Below, piece after piece: positions 21,228 through 33,244 of a stretch of DNA of 64,000 nt (within the stretch, counting starts at the first letter, position 1; every line of letters begins with the position of its first letter). The stretch is from Mercurialis annua. Taxonomy: Eukaryota; Streptophyta; Magnoliopsida; Malpighiales; Euphorbiaceae. The stretch spans positions 6,455,501-6,519,500 of the forward strand of contig NC_065575.1 of NCBI RefSeq assembly GCF_937616625.2, read 5' to 3'. Position numbers and translations under genes: made by a program. The notes under the pieces are model-generated. The model saw only the letters and a list, made by a program, of their open reading frames with translations, ran no database searches and was not told the origin of the DNA.

Positions 21228-23030
21228 ATGAACGATCCTTCTTCTGCTTATAAAGTTGAAACTACTTCTCGTCTTGCTCAATGGAAGATTGATAATCTTT
21301 CTTCTTGTACTTATCGTAAATCTGATCCTTTCAAGATCGGCAAATGGAATTGGTTTGTTCTTTATTTTCTCATTTTGATGTTTTCTTGAGCTTTTTGATT
21401 TTTTTTAAATCATATCTGCAGTAAATAGTGGTTCTTTTGATTCATATGGCCAAGATTTGGTGTGATTCTTACTGGGTTATTAGAAATGTGTGTCTGTCTA
21501 GGTAGCATGGACACGGACACGAGAAATGAGACACTTGGATATGGACACGGCGAAACGGTGTTATTTTAAGTTTTTCTATATTAAAAATGAGGTTTCGTGT
21601 CCGAGTCCGACACGTTTCGGAAATGGGAAGCGTCTGTGCTACCTAGGTATCTGTGAAATGGGTTCTTTAGATTATGATTGAGAGTTTGATTCTTTTGATA
21701 TTTTGCTTGGTGATAAATTTTGTGTTCTTCCTGTGTGTGTAATTTGATGTAAGTTTGATTTTGTGTTTTGTTGTTGGATTGAAGGCATCTATCAGTGGAG
21801 AAGAACAGGGTGCTGTTTGTTAAATTGTATCCGGAAATATCTAACCTTACAAGAGAAAATCCTCCGATAGCGTCGTTTAGTATTCGAGTTATTTGTTCTG
21901 CTGGAGATCGTAAGGCTTTGACTCATCCAGGTAATTAGTTAAAATTGAATCGCTACTCGAATTCCAGGCAAAACCTGATCTGCTGTTCAATAATTTGTTA
22001 ATGAAAAGATAAAAGATGCTACCTTTTACTTTCGAAAAAAAAAAATTATTTCCTAAATCGTCGCATGATTCTTTTCTTAATCGGATTTCCATGTGTGTTT
22101 GTTGTTTATTGACACGAGGAATGAGGCATCGTTTCTGCTTTATGTGAAGCTAACACTTCTTTTAACATTTTCGCAGGGATAACAGATAAGAAGCTAAAGA
22201 CTAATGATGATTTTGTTTGGCAAGTTGAAGTTCCATTAACCGGAAAGTTCATCATAGACGTAGAATTTCTTGATTTGAAGACATCATCTCCAGACGTATG
22301 CTCCTACATTTTTATCTCTACGCTGTAGATTTAGGCTGATTTAAGAGTATATATGATTCGCTTAGCAAGATGTAGGGTGCAGCCTGACCTCTGTTTTAAT
22401 AAATGTGATTTGCTTCGAAAAATGCAGGGTGGAGAACCTAGTTCCATCTGGGCCGAAGGAATTGCAAAAAAACAATCAAATGCAACAGCACTCGCATGCC
22501 TTGGTCGAATGCTAAAAGAAAGCATTCATACCGACATTACAATTAATGCTTCTGATGGAAGCATCGGAGCTCATCGTGCTGTTCTTTCTTCAAGATCACC
22601 TGTTTTCAGCAGCATGTTTGCTCATGACCTGAAAGAGAAAGAATTATCTACTATTAATATATCTGACATGTCACTTGAAGCTTGCCAAGCTTTTCTCAAT
22701 TACATTTATGGTAGCATCCAACACGAAGAATTTCTCGATCACCGTCTGGCACTTATTCGAGCAGCTGATAAATATGATATCAATGACTTAAAAGAGGCAT
22801 GCCATGAAAGTCTTTTAGAGGATATCGACACAAAGAATGTTCTGGAAAGACTACAAAGTGCATCGCTGTATCAATTACCAAAACTGAAGATGAGCTGCAT
22901 GACATACCTCGTGAAGTTCAGTCGGATATTTGATATTCGTGAAGATTTCGATGCTTTCATGCAATGTGCAGACAGGGATCTGATTGCCGAAATATTCCAT
23001 GAAATTCTCATTGCCTGGAAAGGATTCTAA
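21228..23030 (+). CDS. BTB/POZ domain protein, At1g55760-like
   Basis: Exons 21228-21352, 21785-21930, 22177-22295 and 22428-23030 (phases 2, 1, 0; GT-AG) give 330 aa, close to the Arabidopsis At1g55760 length as I recall it. Residues 1-145 form a MATH-like N-terminal part, with YKVETTSRLAQWKI near the start. The BTB fold runs over about 160-265 (TDITINASDGSIGAHRAVL, SPVFSSMF), followed by a BACK-like helical segment to ELI...AWKGF at the end. BTB proteins of this type commonly serve as substrate adaptors for Cullin-3 ubiquitin ligases. That role is family inference, and no target is evident. I chose ATG 21228 because the protein then starts a few residues before the conserved YKVETT. The in-frame ATG at 21162 is the alternative. 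Retention of intron 3 would open a different N terminus, which is probably irrelevant. Confidence 0.92.
21490..21654. mobile_element. 149-bp hAT-like MITE in BTB intron 1
   Basis: The element (21498-21646) begins CTAGGTAGCATGGACACGGA and ends TGCTACCTAG. The subterminal GGACACGGACACG is matched in inverse by CGTGTCCGAGTCCG. Flanks GTGTCTGT (21490-21497) and GTATCTGT (21647-21654) agree at 7 of 8 positions, an 8-bp duplication with one change. It lies well away from both splice sites of intron 1 (21353-21784). Confidence 0.75.
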
Positions 23031-24291
23031 AACTCTGCAAATCATATAGAAAGTAAGGTTTATCGGTGCCTAGAAAAGATTATTGTGCATAATCTGTTGT
23101 CAAATCGATTCTTTGATTTAAAGGAATTTGTTGGTTTTTTTTTATTCATGTACATATAATATTGGATTTCATGACAGACATAGTATGCTAGTGCAAGATG
23201 GTGATGTATTGCTGGCTGTTTTATCGGATGAAATGTAAATAATTTCTCATTCAAATTAAAATTATGACTGCAACTTCTGTCTATATATTGTTGAGGATAA
23301 AATAACTGAAAAATCTTGGTATAGATTTATGCTTCTAGCTACATGATCTTTGAATGCATAAGATAAGAATAACAGAGTGAAAATTGATCTCAGGTTTTTC
23401 TGGAAATATTATAATGAAATCATCGTAAAGCCAGCAATAACTTGCTCGGAAACGGAATGCTGAAATGAAAAAATGAAACATTGTTTTTTTTTTTATAAAA
23501 GTAAAGTTAAAGAGTTTTAAAAGGATTTTCAGAAACGAAGACGAAACATAGAACCCGGTTAATTTCCATACAACTCGTAGTATAATCACCATGAGTTTGT
23601 TCGTTTTGCAGGATTTTCTGGAACGTATTTCAGAAGTGAACCATTTTCCATTTCAAGCAATGTTCGATAAATTACGTATTAATCAATTGACTGGTCGATC
23701 AATTCCAGTATCAGGAGAATTGTGAGTTCTTTCAGAGGAAAAAAATGTAGGTAGACAGCAAATTGCATAACTGCAAGATGCTATCCCAACTACATATCAA
23801 AATCACAGAGAAGAAGCATCAAACAAGAACACATACCAAGGCAAAGGATTTTTCTTCAGGATTTTGGAATTTCATTCCTGACAAGTTTTCAGCAACCCCA
23901 TAGCCAAAGCTTCAAGATGACAGCAACAGAGTTTAAAAGGGTACTTACTAAACCTCTGATCTCTTGATCTTGATAAAGAAAATATATGTCCTATGGAGAA
24001 ATCTATAGAAATTTAAATTCAAGACTTACAAGAAGAACAAGGAAGAGCAGGATGATATTGGTAGGAATAAGCAAGCATATCTTGCGGTGGGAATATTATG
24101 AGCATCAGCATCAGCATCTTCTGTCTTTTTCTTGAATTTTAATCTTTTGTGGGCTGTACGAGGTCATTTTGATCTTGTTCAACAAAATAAGTGTAGACAC
24201 CAACTTGTAATATTTGGACTTTTTTTTTTGAAATCTATGATTTTATAAAATTTACAGAAAATTAAACATATTACTCGAATACTAATGGGGG
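23031..24291 (+). other. 3' flank of BTB gene with a possible noncoding or terminal exon
   Basis: 3' UTR sequence follows the stop. At 23602-23611 there is a good acceptor (TCGTTTTGCAG-like). It is followed by 37 open codons (23612-23722), then TGA at 23723 that overlaps a donor-like GTGAGT at 23722. This could be a 3' UTR exon or a remnant exon of another gene. I cannot link it to a reading frame. From 23740 to 24290 I see no gene. Confidence 0.3.
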
Positions 24292-24768
24292 AAAAGTGCA
24301 AATATGACCCTAATGTATAGCTAATGTTTCTTGTAAGCGCCTCATTATATTTTGAACCTTAAAAATGACTAACGTATTGAAAAAGCATTACAAAACACGA
24401 ATAATAGACGGTGCAAAAATGATGTATCTTTAGCTATGTGTTTAAGACATTCAAAATAATAAAAAAAAAAACAATCCGGTCATCATTATAATTAATTGAA
24501 AAAAGGTGTAAAAATGACCCTAATGTATAGTCCACGTTCTTGTATGCCCCATTGCATTTTGGATCTCAAAAATGACTCTAACGTCTTAAAAAAACATTAA
24601 AACACACAAATATTAGACGGTGTTCCACAAGAATATAAACAAAGTTGAGATTTTATGTGTCTTTTTTGATGTTTTTTCAAGATATTAAGGTTACTTTTGA
24701 AATTCTAAATACATGAGATGCTTATAAGAGTAGCGAGCTAAATATTAGGATTATCTGTGCATATTTTT
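24292..24768. mobile_element. Inverted-repeat element with an internal direct duplication
   Basis: A ~110-bp block (AATATGACCCTAATGTATAG ... TAGACGGTG) at about 24300-24415 recurs as a direct copy at 24511-24624. A third copy lies inverted near 24650-24768 (ending ATTAGGATTATCTGTGCATA). The outer copies form terminal inverted repeats of a MITE-like unit. I could not find a convincing target duplication. Confidence 0.6.
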
Positions 24769-24884
24769 TTAATTAATTTATTTATCACTGACATGGTTAG
24801 GATTTTTAATCAATTTTTTTTCATATTTATAATATATGGTGTCCAAATAAAGTCGTTTATATTTTTCTAAAAAATACTACCAAC

Positions 24885-25165
24885 GAGTTCAAGTGATATA
24901 AGTGAAGGGTAAAAAAAAATGCTAAACTCGTGGGTTCAGTGGCGAAGCCACATGAAAGATTAGGTGGTCAATTGACCACCTTTTGGGGAAAAAATTATAC
25001 TAACACTCAGTCTAAATTAGTTCTAATCATATTATTATACTCATGATTTATGTAAATTGACCACTTTAATTTTTCATTTTATAGTAAATTATAAAATTTG
25101 ACCCCTTTAAAAATAATTTCTGGCTTCGCCCCTGCGTGGGTTGGATTCATTCTATAATAACATAC
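24885..25165. mobile_element. SINE-like sequence interrupted by the hAT MITE
   Basis: ACGAGTTCAAGTGATATAAG (about 24884) resembles a Pol III A box. After removal of the MITE at 24937-25134, CGTGGGTT joins GGATTCATTC, a B-box-like sequence. This order suggests an older SINE that was the target of the hAT insertion. Confidence 0.4.
24929..25142. mobile_element. 198-bp hAT-type MITE with perfect 8-bp TSD
   Basis: CGTGGGTT flanks the element on both sides (24929-24936 and 25135-25142). Its ends are CAGTGGCGAAGCCA and the inverse TGGCTTCGCCCCTG, the widespread plant hAT-type terminus CAGGGGCGRAGCCA. The interior contains GGTCAATTGACCACC, itself palindromic. There is no ORF. A related family sits in SBT-D intron 2. 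Confidence 0.88.
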
Positions 25166-25591
25166 TTTGTTTTCTGTTCCATTTTCTTCTCATAAATTTG
25201 ACTTTCAATTTGCTAATTTTACTTTATAAGCATTACTTGCAAGATGCACATGTACATCAGATTAAATTAAAATGACTTATGAATGATATAAATTCATCTA
25301 AAATTGGTGAAGAATGTCAAGTGCTGCCTGGGATGAATGCTGCTTGTCGTTCTCAGTAATTTATAATCACAATGTTAAGTTTTAAAATATGTAATAAATT
25401 ATAAATCACGAAAAAAAACAGTAATTTTATTTGGAATATCCTCAATTTTTTTAAAACAAAAACTTAAACACACATAAAGTTTAATTTTCCTGTCTAGACT
25501 CTATTTCACCAAATAAACGGTAAAAATACAAATTTTTTAAGTGAGCTATGAAAAGATAGAGGAACTAGAAATTTAACTGGTTAAATTGTAG

Positions 25592-25680
25592 GTACGTAGT
25601 AATATTATAATAGTAAGATTAATCAAACCTTTTTTCTTTTATTATAGTACATAGTAATATTGTAATAATAAGATTAATCA
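25592..25680. repeat. Tandem duplication, ~56-bp period
   Basis: GTACGTAGTAATATTATAAT at 25592 is repeated as GTACATAGTAATATTGTAAT at 25648, each followed by AGTAAGATTAATCAA or its variant. It abuts the SINE insertion site. Confidence 0.6.
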
Positions 25681-25871
25681 ACTTTATTTTTTTTATCCGA
25701 GATATGGTTAGCCGGGGTTAGCGAGAGTTAATTATAGTGTTAGTACTAGATTAGAAACTCATTTTTTAAATGCAGCCACTGCTGCCAGAGGTGGGATCGA
25801 ACCTCAAATCTCTGATGATGCAATATGAAGCTAAGCCATGCAGGCTATAGCTCATTTGCTAATCAACTTTA
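25675..25871 (-). mobile_element. tRNA-derived SINE with 12-bp TSD
   Basis: TAATCAACTTTA flanks the element (25675-25686 and 25860-25871). On the minus strand it begins with an A box (ATGAGCTATAGCCTGCATGG), then a B box (GAGGTTCGATCCCACC, about 25800). It ends in an A-rich tail, seen as T-rich sequence at 25687-25696 on the plus strand. Length is about 173 bp. Polymerase III promoter boxes, an A tail and a long target duplication make a SINE the best reading rather than a tRNA gene. No cloverleaf forms. Confidence 0.8.
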
Positions 25872-26929
25872 ATTTTATTGCATCAAAGTCTGTGTCGTTT
25901 GTTTGTTTCAATTTCTACTAAAAATACTAGCTTGATATATTTAAAAAAAAAAAAAATTAAAATACCAATTTGTAAAAAAATAAAATAGTAAACATTTTCA
26001 AAGAATTCTTTAAAATTGTCAAACTTTTTAATTTGGAGAGTTTGAAAATTAAAAGTCTAATAAACTTTTCATTTATTAAATTTGGAGAAGAGAGATACAC
26101 GTGGACAACTATTTTCACTCTCTATTTTATATTTTAAAAGATAAAATTTTAAATTTCAAAAATTAAGTTAGTTAGTTTTATTCTAAAAGATAATATTAAT
26201 TGTTTTTAATACAAAAACCTAATAAATAAATAATTTAAACATAAAAATAAATTTATGTTAGAGAATTTATTACATTTATTAATATTAATATTTTTATGAT
26301 TATCTATAAAAATTTAAAAATTTAAAATTAAATTGAGAGAGTTCATTAAAGTAAAAATAAAAATATCACTCTTTATTTTGTAAAGATGCTTTTTAAAATA
26401 AAGAGCACCATTGGAAATGCTAGGCTCTAAATAACATATTTTAAAAGTTCATATTATTCCTATGATTAATAATAATAATAATAATATCTTTCAAAAAAGA
26501 AAAAAAAAGTTCCACCCCTAATAACAACTATTTAAGTGGCAATTTATCCCCTCAAGTAGCAAACAAAAATCAATTGGTACATATTTTAATTTTAAAATCA
26601 ATATAATCCCATATCCGACTTTTTTTTTATCAATTAATCTCATTTTTACACCTCATTCAATGCGTATTGCTCACCTCCAATGATAATTGTTGTTCTAAAA
26701 TCGGAAAAATTGATTCAAAAAAAATTATGACTAAATTGATCATAAAATTGAAATATGATGCTACTTGACCATTGCTTGTAAGTTTTGGTGAGTTTAAGTA
26801 TCCTTAACAAACGTATCCTTAACAAACGTAAACTAATGAATCTTAGGAACTGCCCTGAAAATAGGAAGTTAATCGTCCGTTTTCACAACATGGAACCGAT
26901 CTTTTGTTCTACCATCAGCCCAAAATCGA
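25872..26929. other. AT-rich intergenic DNA upstream of SBT-A
   Basis: No gene or element ends are seen. Bases 26799-26830 hold a 16-bp tandem duplication of TATCCTTAACAAACG. Bases 26468-26483 are an AAT microsatellite. The last ~100 bases become less A/T-rich, as expected for a core promoter. Confidence 0.5.
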
Positions 26930-26937
26930 TATATAAA
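26930..26937 (+). promoter_or_regulatory. TATA box of SBT-A
   Basis: TATATAAA, 80 bases before the SBT-A start codon. TATA boxes of SBT-C and SBT-D lie at nearly the same distance from their ATGs, which supports the start chosen here. Confidence 0.65.
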
Positions 26938-27017
26938 GCACTCACCCTTTACACTTCTCTCTAACTCACAGATTATAAGTATCAGAGTGTGAAATAATTT
27001 CAAAAAAAGTAAAAGCA

Positions 27018-30000
27018 ATGAGGCTTTCAATTATCTCTGCTTTTCTTTTTTTCTCTCTTTTGCAGCCACCAACTTTTGCCATTAAAAAGGTCAGCATATT
27101 CATCCTCACTTTCCTCTGTTTTCATGCCAAATTCTGATTTGGGTTTCTCTTTTAAACAGTCTTATGTAGTTTACTTGGGATCACATTCCCATACTCATCA
27201 CAACAAAATTCAAAATTCTCATTATCAGTTGCTTGATTCATTAACCACACCAAGGTACATAATTTTCTGCAGTTTTTTCTTAACCAAAATCAAATTTTTC
27301 ATTATGAAATATATTTTGACAGCAAGGAGAAGGCCAAGGACAAAATATTTTACTCATACACTAAGAGTATCAATGGTTTTGCTGCAATTCTTGAAGATGG
27401 AGAAGCTGAAGAACTTTCAAGTAATCAGAATTTTCATGCTTTGTTTTTGGTGTTCTTTTTTTATATAATGTGTAGAATTTGTAATCTTGATGAATAATAA
27501 TGCAGGGCATCCAGATGTAATTTCAGTGTTCTTGAACAAAGCAAGAAATTTGCATACAACACATTCATGGAATTTTCTTGGATTAGAGAGAGATGGAAAA
27601 ATTCCTCATGAATCTCTTTGGATTAAGGCTAGATTTGGAGAAGATGTAATTATTGGCAATCTTGATACTGGTGAGTGTTTAAGCATTTGAAAAAATTTAG
27701 TACATTTATTTCAATCATTAGTTTCTTTTAATACAGCAAACTGATAACTTAGTGATGCAATAATTAGCATCCAATTATATATTCTTTATTATTTTTTGTA
27801 TATTCAATTTAACTCAACTTAAAAAGGATTGAAATGTGATTGATTTTTCAACTTAATAATGTCTAATGTGAAACATATATCAAATGATTCATAATCCTAC
27901 GTGATGAATTGAATTTATACAAAATTTATTATATCAACGAGTTATTACTCAAATGGTAAGATCAAGTAGTGTAGATCTCCCCTCTGTAAAGATAAAACAA
28001 AAAATAATTATTTTAATCTTTCACTTTTTTTCAATTATATTGAGGCGAATTGTAATGTCTTATCAATAAATTTTAATTTGAAACACTATACAATAAAATT
28101 ATGTGTCGATATTATTGGTTTGAATGGATATTAAATACACATAGGCTAGGAATCTGATTCATCAGATTATCCACTACAAAGAAGAATGATTCAAACTTTG
28201 ATGAAATTATTAGAAATTTGGTGGAGTTACAACATTTATGTTGGAGCAGTAAGAATATGACAGAGTGGTAGGGTCAATTAAAATATAAAGCTGAAATATG
28301 CATATCAACTTTGTTTTCTTTATGAATTGTATAATAATAAATGAAAAATTGTGGTGCTACTATTGCTTTTTTCTTTTTCTTTCCATTTTTTCTATGATCA
28401 CTTTTCAAATTTTTATTGGGATTTTTCAGGTGTTTGGCCTGAATCAAAGAGCTTTAATGATGATGGAATGGGTCCAATCCCACCCCATTGGCGAGGAATC
28501 TGTCAGGATGACACCACTCGATTTCGTTGCAACAGGTTTTAAATTTCTCGTATTATGTTGTACGAAAATTTATCGAATCCTATATTATTAATTTTTATAT
28601 TATTTCGCTATTTACCATTTTAGCGTTATGATATTTGAAATTAATTTTTATATTACGCTCAGGAAGCTAATAGGAGCAAGGTACTTTAACAAGGGCTATG
28701 CTTCATATGTTGGCTCTCTTAACTCCACATTCCAAACTGCAAGGGACATTGAGGGACATGGAACTCATACATTATCAACAGCAGCAGGGAACTTTGTTCC
28801 GGGAGCAAGCGTTTTTGGCTATGGAAACGGAACTGCAAAAGGTGGATCACCTAGTGCTCGTGTAGCGGCGTATAAGGTTTGTTGGACACCTGTTAATGGA
28901 AGTGGGGAGTGCTTTGATGCAGACATTTTGGCTGGATTTGATGCTGCTATAAGCGATGGTGTTGATGTGTTATCTGTTTCGCTTGGCTCGGACGCTACGG
29001 ATTATTTTGCAGATCCGATTGCGATTGGTGCATTTCATGCTGTTCGAAAAGGGATTGTTGTAGTTGCTTCTGCTGGAAATTCAGGACCAGAAGCATCTAC
29101 TGTATCGAATGTTGCACCGTGGATTATAACTGTGGGCGCTAGCACCTTAGACCGTGATTTTACTACCTATGTTGCACTAGGCAACAGGAGGCTCCTCAAG
29201 GTACTATATATGATTCTATCTTACTCCTCGGTATAGGGCGTGTTTGTAGTCAGGTGCGGAACCAAGGGAGTTGGATGAGCGGTTGTCTGTAGCCATTAGT
29301 CGCATAGGTTGTTTGGCATGTCAATTTCTAACGGCCAAATTTGTGATGAAAGCTTCCATCACATTTTTATGACAGCACCTTCTCATCATAATTCCGTCAC
29401 ATTCTAAAACAATCGTCACAAATCATTAGGGGCATGCTAGAAATTTTCTTATACAACTTACCAATATCAAAGTTAGCTCTAATTCTCCTTAAATAAAATT
29501 TCAGGCTGTTCACTAAGTAACTAAATTGACATAGAGAAATATTCTTCTTCATAGGGAACCAGCCTTTCACAGAAGGAGCTGTCAGTGAACCAGTTCTATC
29601 CTCTGATCACCGGTGAAGAAGCAAAGTTTAACGACGTCTCAGCCGTAGATGCGTGGGTATCATCCATTTTTCAATCTCTAGTACATTGTTTATTTTTATA
29701 TAAATTACATTACATGTTGCAGTGGGCTTTGTATGTTTGAAGCAATTGACCCCAAAAAGGTTAAAGGGAAAATATTGGTCTGCCTTCGAGGCGAAAATGG
29801 GAGAGTAGACAAGGGAGAACAAGCTCTTCTGGCCGGTGCAGTCGGAATGATTTTGGCTAATGATGAAAATTCTGGCAACGAACTTATAGCTGATCCTCAT
29901 GTTCTTCCTGCTGCACATGTCAATTTTACTGATGGTCTAGCTGTTTTTGCCTATATTAACTCTAGCAGGTAACACTCTAACAACAACGAATTCATAAATT

Positions 30001-33000
30001 TTTAATAATTAGACACAAATGTAAATAAATTTATAATCTTTTTTTATATAATTTTATAATAATGGATAAAATAAAAATATAAGATAAGTAAAATTATTTT
30101 CATTATATTCTATACTAACAGTATTATTTAAACACTTAAATTCATAAAGGGAAATAAACAAGGGCAGAGTGAGGGGGCAGGAGTGGACGATCGTCTCTAG
30201 TGGAAAATTTATGAGTTTTTTTCCATTCCGGACTTAACTTTTAGCTCACTTTTGACCACCTGGTAGCTCGATATAACCTCTCTCTAACCCTGAATTCACT
30301 ACAAAGTCTAGCTCTATTTATAAAAAAACGCTATGCCAGTCCGGGTTGGAGCCTAAGAGTAGTTCCGACCCTGATTGTCCCCGTTCACCGGAGAGAAGCC
30401 TATTAGGAGTAGCGCAGCTGCCTCCTACATTGCTATGGTTTGATTTAAAAAGATAAGCGGAATGATGCATTCCTTTTCAATTTTTTTATTCCTATCTCTC
30501 AAATGAAAAGTTTAACACTTCTGATGAAGAATTTTGACTCTGCCACTTGCTTTTCAAGATAACCCACTGAGAAATTTATAAGAAAAGCAGTTCTTGTGAT
30601 TGACAGAGTTCCTACGGCAAGCATAACTCGCGTGAGAACAGAGCTTGGCACAAAGCCAGCTCCACAGATGGCTGCTTTCTCGTCGAGAGGACCGAATCAA
30701 ATGGAGCCATCGATCCTCAAGGTCTGTCTGTTTTTTAAGGATCATAATTCTTAATTTTCATAGTAACTAAACTTCTGTTTCCGAATGTATCAGCCTGATC
30801 TGACAGCTCCAGGAGTTAGCATAATTGCTGGATTCAGTTTAGCAACAGCACCAACCGAAGAAAATTTTGACAAGCGTAGGACATTGTTTAACTCCCAATC
30901 TGGGACTTCAATGTCGTGTCCTCATGTTTCTGGTCTTGCTGGTCTCCTTAAAACTCTCCACCACGATTGGAGTCCTGCTGCTATTCGATCTGCACTCATG
31001 ACTTCCGGTACCAAACTTCTATCTCTCTCTTTTATCTTATTTATACAATACTGAAACTGCATTTGGTTCTCCGGCTCAGTCTTACTGGGATCGGAGTTTA
31101 ATCGTCGATGAAGCCAAATGTTTCGGTATCAGGATCGGGCCGTACCGGATCACAATGGTATCGGGATTGGACTATGGAGTACGTTTATACTTGAGCAAAA
31201 TTACTTTGAAAATTTTAAATAGGAAATTAGGTCCTCTAATTTTTATTTTTATTTTGAATCTTTTTAAAAAAATTGCTCTGATTTTTACATATTTTTTAAC
31301 TTTTTTTTTTTTTTATAAAAATACGGCCTTTGTCCAATCTATCAAAATCACCCAAAAATCTACCGAAGCACATCCTTATGAAAAAAGTCCGTATACAAAA
31401 AAGCTCATGTATTTTCAATTTTATTTATCTGGTCTCTTTTAAAAGTTTGTTATTCAATAGGTCCTATTTATTTTTTATTTAACGATATATTTTGATGGGA
31501 AATTGTGGGCGTGCGATTCAATTTTCGTTAAGTGATTTAGTCACATCAAAAATGATAAAAGTTCCCTATACTTCCAAATTTTTGTTTATAGGGCCCCTTT
31601 CTTTGAATTATTTTATTCAATAGACCATGTATTTTTTTTTATTTATCTGATTTTCTTTTGACGTTGTGTGCCCTATTTTTTCAAGGTGTCAATTTAAGTG
31701 GACACTTAATTTTGATCTTACTCGCGTCTTACATCGAGTATAATGCACACTCTTTTTTATCCAAAAAACCTAAAATTTTAAAATAAATTAAATACAAAGA
31801 ATAAAAAAATTATTAAAAAATCAGATAAATAAAAGTTTGAAGATACATGCGAGTTTAGCCAATTTTAAATCAAAACAAATTGATCTAAAGACTGGTTGCC
31901 ATTTTTTTCATAAGTAAACAAAAGTAGTAAGCCATACATATGCATGTTATTGTGATTTTATAAAGGCCAATTTAGGTTCATGTATTTTCAAAATTTTATT
32001 TATCTAGTTTTTTTTTAATTTTTATTTTTATTCAGTCCATATATTCAATTTATTTGGAATTTTTAGATTTTTTTTGACGAGCGCATGACACTTGCCGTAA
32101 AATACGCATGACATCGAATTTAAATGTCCACCTAACTTGACAGATTAGAGAGGGAAACATCATTAAATTTGGAGAGAGATAAATACATGATTTTTTTAAT
32201 ATAAATGTCTATTGAATAAAAAGAATACTTGAGAAAAAGGATGAGATAAACAAAAAATATAAAATATAAAAGTGTTTTGTCATTTTTGACGTGAAAGTTT
32301 TTAGCCAGTTAACGGCAACTGAACAACACACTCATAATTTTTGTCCAAATAAAGGAAACCTTATAAAAAGTTGATTGTAGAGAATGGACATATAACAAAC
32401 TTTAAAAAGAGGCCAGTTAAATAAAAAATTAATAATATGTCCTATATGTTCATTTGTGGCGGAAATTTATTTTTAAAATATGGTATTTTTAAGACACCCT
32501 GTCAAATTACGAATAATATGATCATCAACGTGGTAGCATATTCTAAATATATTTCCCACTAAGTCATCCTATATGAGGTCGAAAAATGACGAGGTTTCAT
32601 TTTTTGAAATAAAATTTACATTTTAGTAAAATTTTGATACGGATTGAAGTTTCATTTTACAATACTATTTAAAATGTGAATAATCTTGCGCGTGATTTGC
32701 AGCAAGAACGAGAGATAATAATTTTGAGGCAATGCTGGATTTATCGTCAAGTCGCAAGGCTACCCCATTCGACTACGGAGCAGGACACGTCCGCCCGAAT
32801 CGTGCAATGGATCCCGGCTTAATTTACGATCTAAACGAAGAAGATTACTTGAACTTCTTATGTGTTCAAGGATACAATCAAACTCAAATTAAACTTTTTT
32901 CACCAAAACCACACTCATGCCCTAACACATTCACTATTACAGATTTCAACTACCCCTCATTTACAATTCCTAATCTGAATAGCCAGCCAACAACACTCAC

Positions 33001-33244
33001 AAGAAGAGTCAAAAATGTTGGTCCTCCTGCAAAATATTATGCTCGTGTCAAAGAACCGGCCGGTGTTTCGGTTTCGGTTGAACCCAAAATGTTGGAGTTT
33101 GAGAAAATTGGTGAAGAGAAGACATTTAAGGTTACTTTTAAAGCTAAGAAAAAATTTGAACCTCTAGATTATGTTTTTGGAAGATTGATTTGGTCTGATG
33201 GAAAGCATTATGTTAGAAGTCCTATGGTTGTGAAGCATCTTTAG
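27018..33244 (+). CDS. SBT-A: secreted subtilisin-like serine protease, SBT5.3/5.4 group
   Basis: Eleven exons: 27018-27089, 27160-27254, 27323-27420, 27506-27670, 28430-28535, 28663-29200, 29555-29652, 29723-29968, 30607-30721, 30794-31007 and 32703-33244. All phases close, giving 762 aa. A hydrophobic signal peptide (about 1-20) is followed by an inhibitor-I9 propeptide (SYVVYLGSH; cleavage expected near residue 106 before TTHSW). In the S8 domain the catalytic Asp is D142 (NLDTG), His H211 (GHGTH), oxyanion Asn N318 (SAGNSG) and Ser S550 (SGTSMSCPH). A protease-associated domain lies at about 360-480 (GKILVCLRG), and a fibronectin-III-like domain closes the protein ([16 protein letters not shown]; last residues VVKHL). 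It should act in the apoplast. AIR3 (SBT5.3) of Arabidopsis is a known relative, but the substrate is unknown. Intron 10 (1,695 bp) contains an inverted-repeat element, and intron 8 a GC-richer repeat remnant (about 30160-30420). Confidence 0.95.
31200..32460. repeat. Decayed inverted-repeat element in SBT-A intron 10
   Basis: ATTTATCTGGTCTCTTTTAA (about 31420) is inverted at about 32395-32445 (AACTTTAAAAAGAGGCCAG, then TTAATAATATGTCC). Further related segments (TCATGTATTTTCAA near 31403 and 31978) show that several copies are stacked. The outer limits are approximate. No ORF resembles a transposase. It makes this the longest intron of the gene. Confidence 0.5.

Noticed and set aside
27076..27468. 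130-codon plus-strand ORF
   Set aside because: It reads through introns 1-3 of SBT-A in a wrong frame. The spliced frame gives the family sequence.
31155..31442. 95-codon ORF in SBT-A intron 10
   Set aside because: AT-rich repeat sequence. The exon 10 to exon 11 junction gives a continuous family protein without it.
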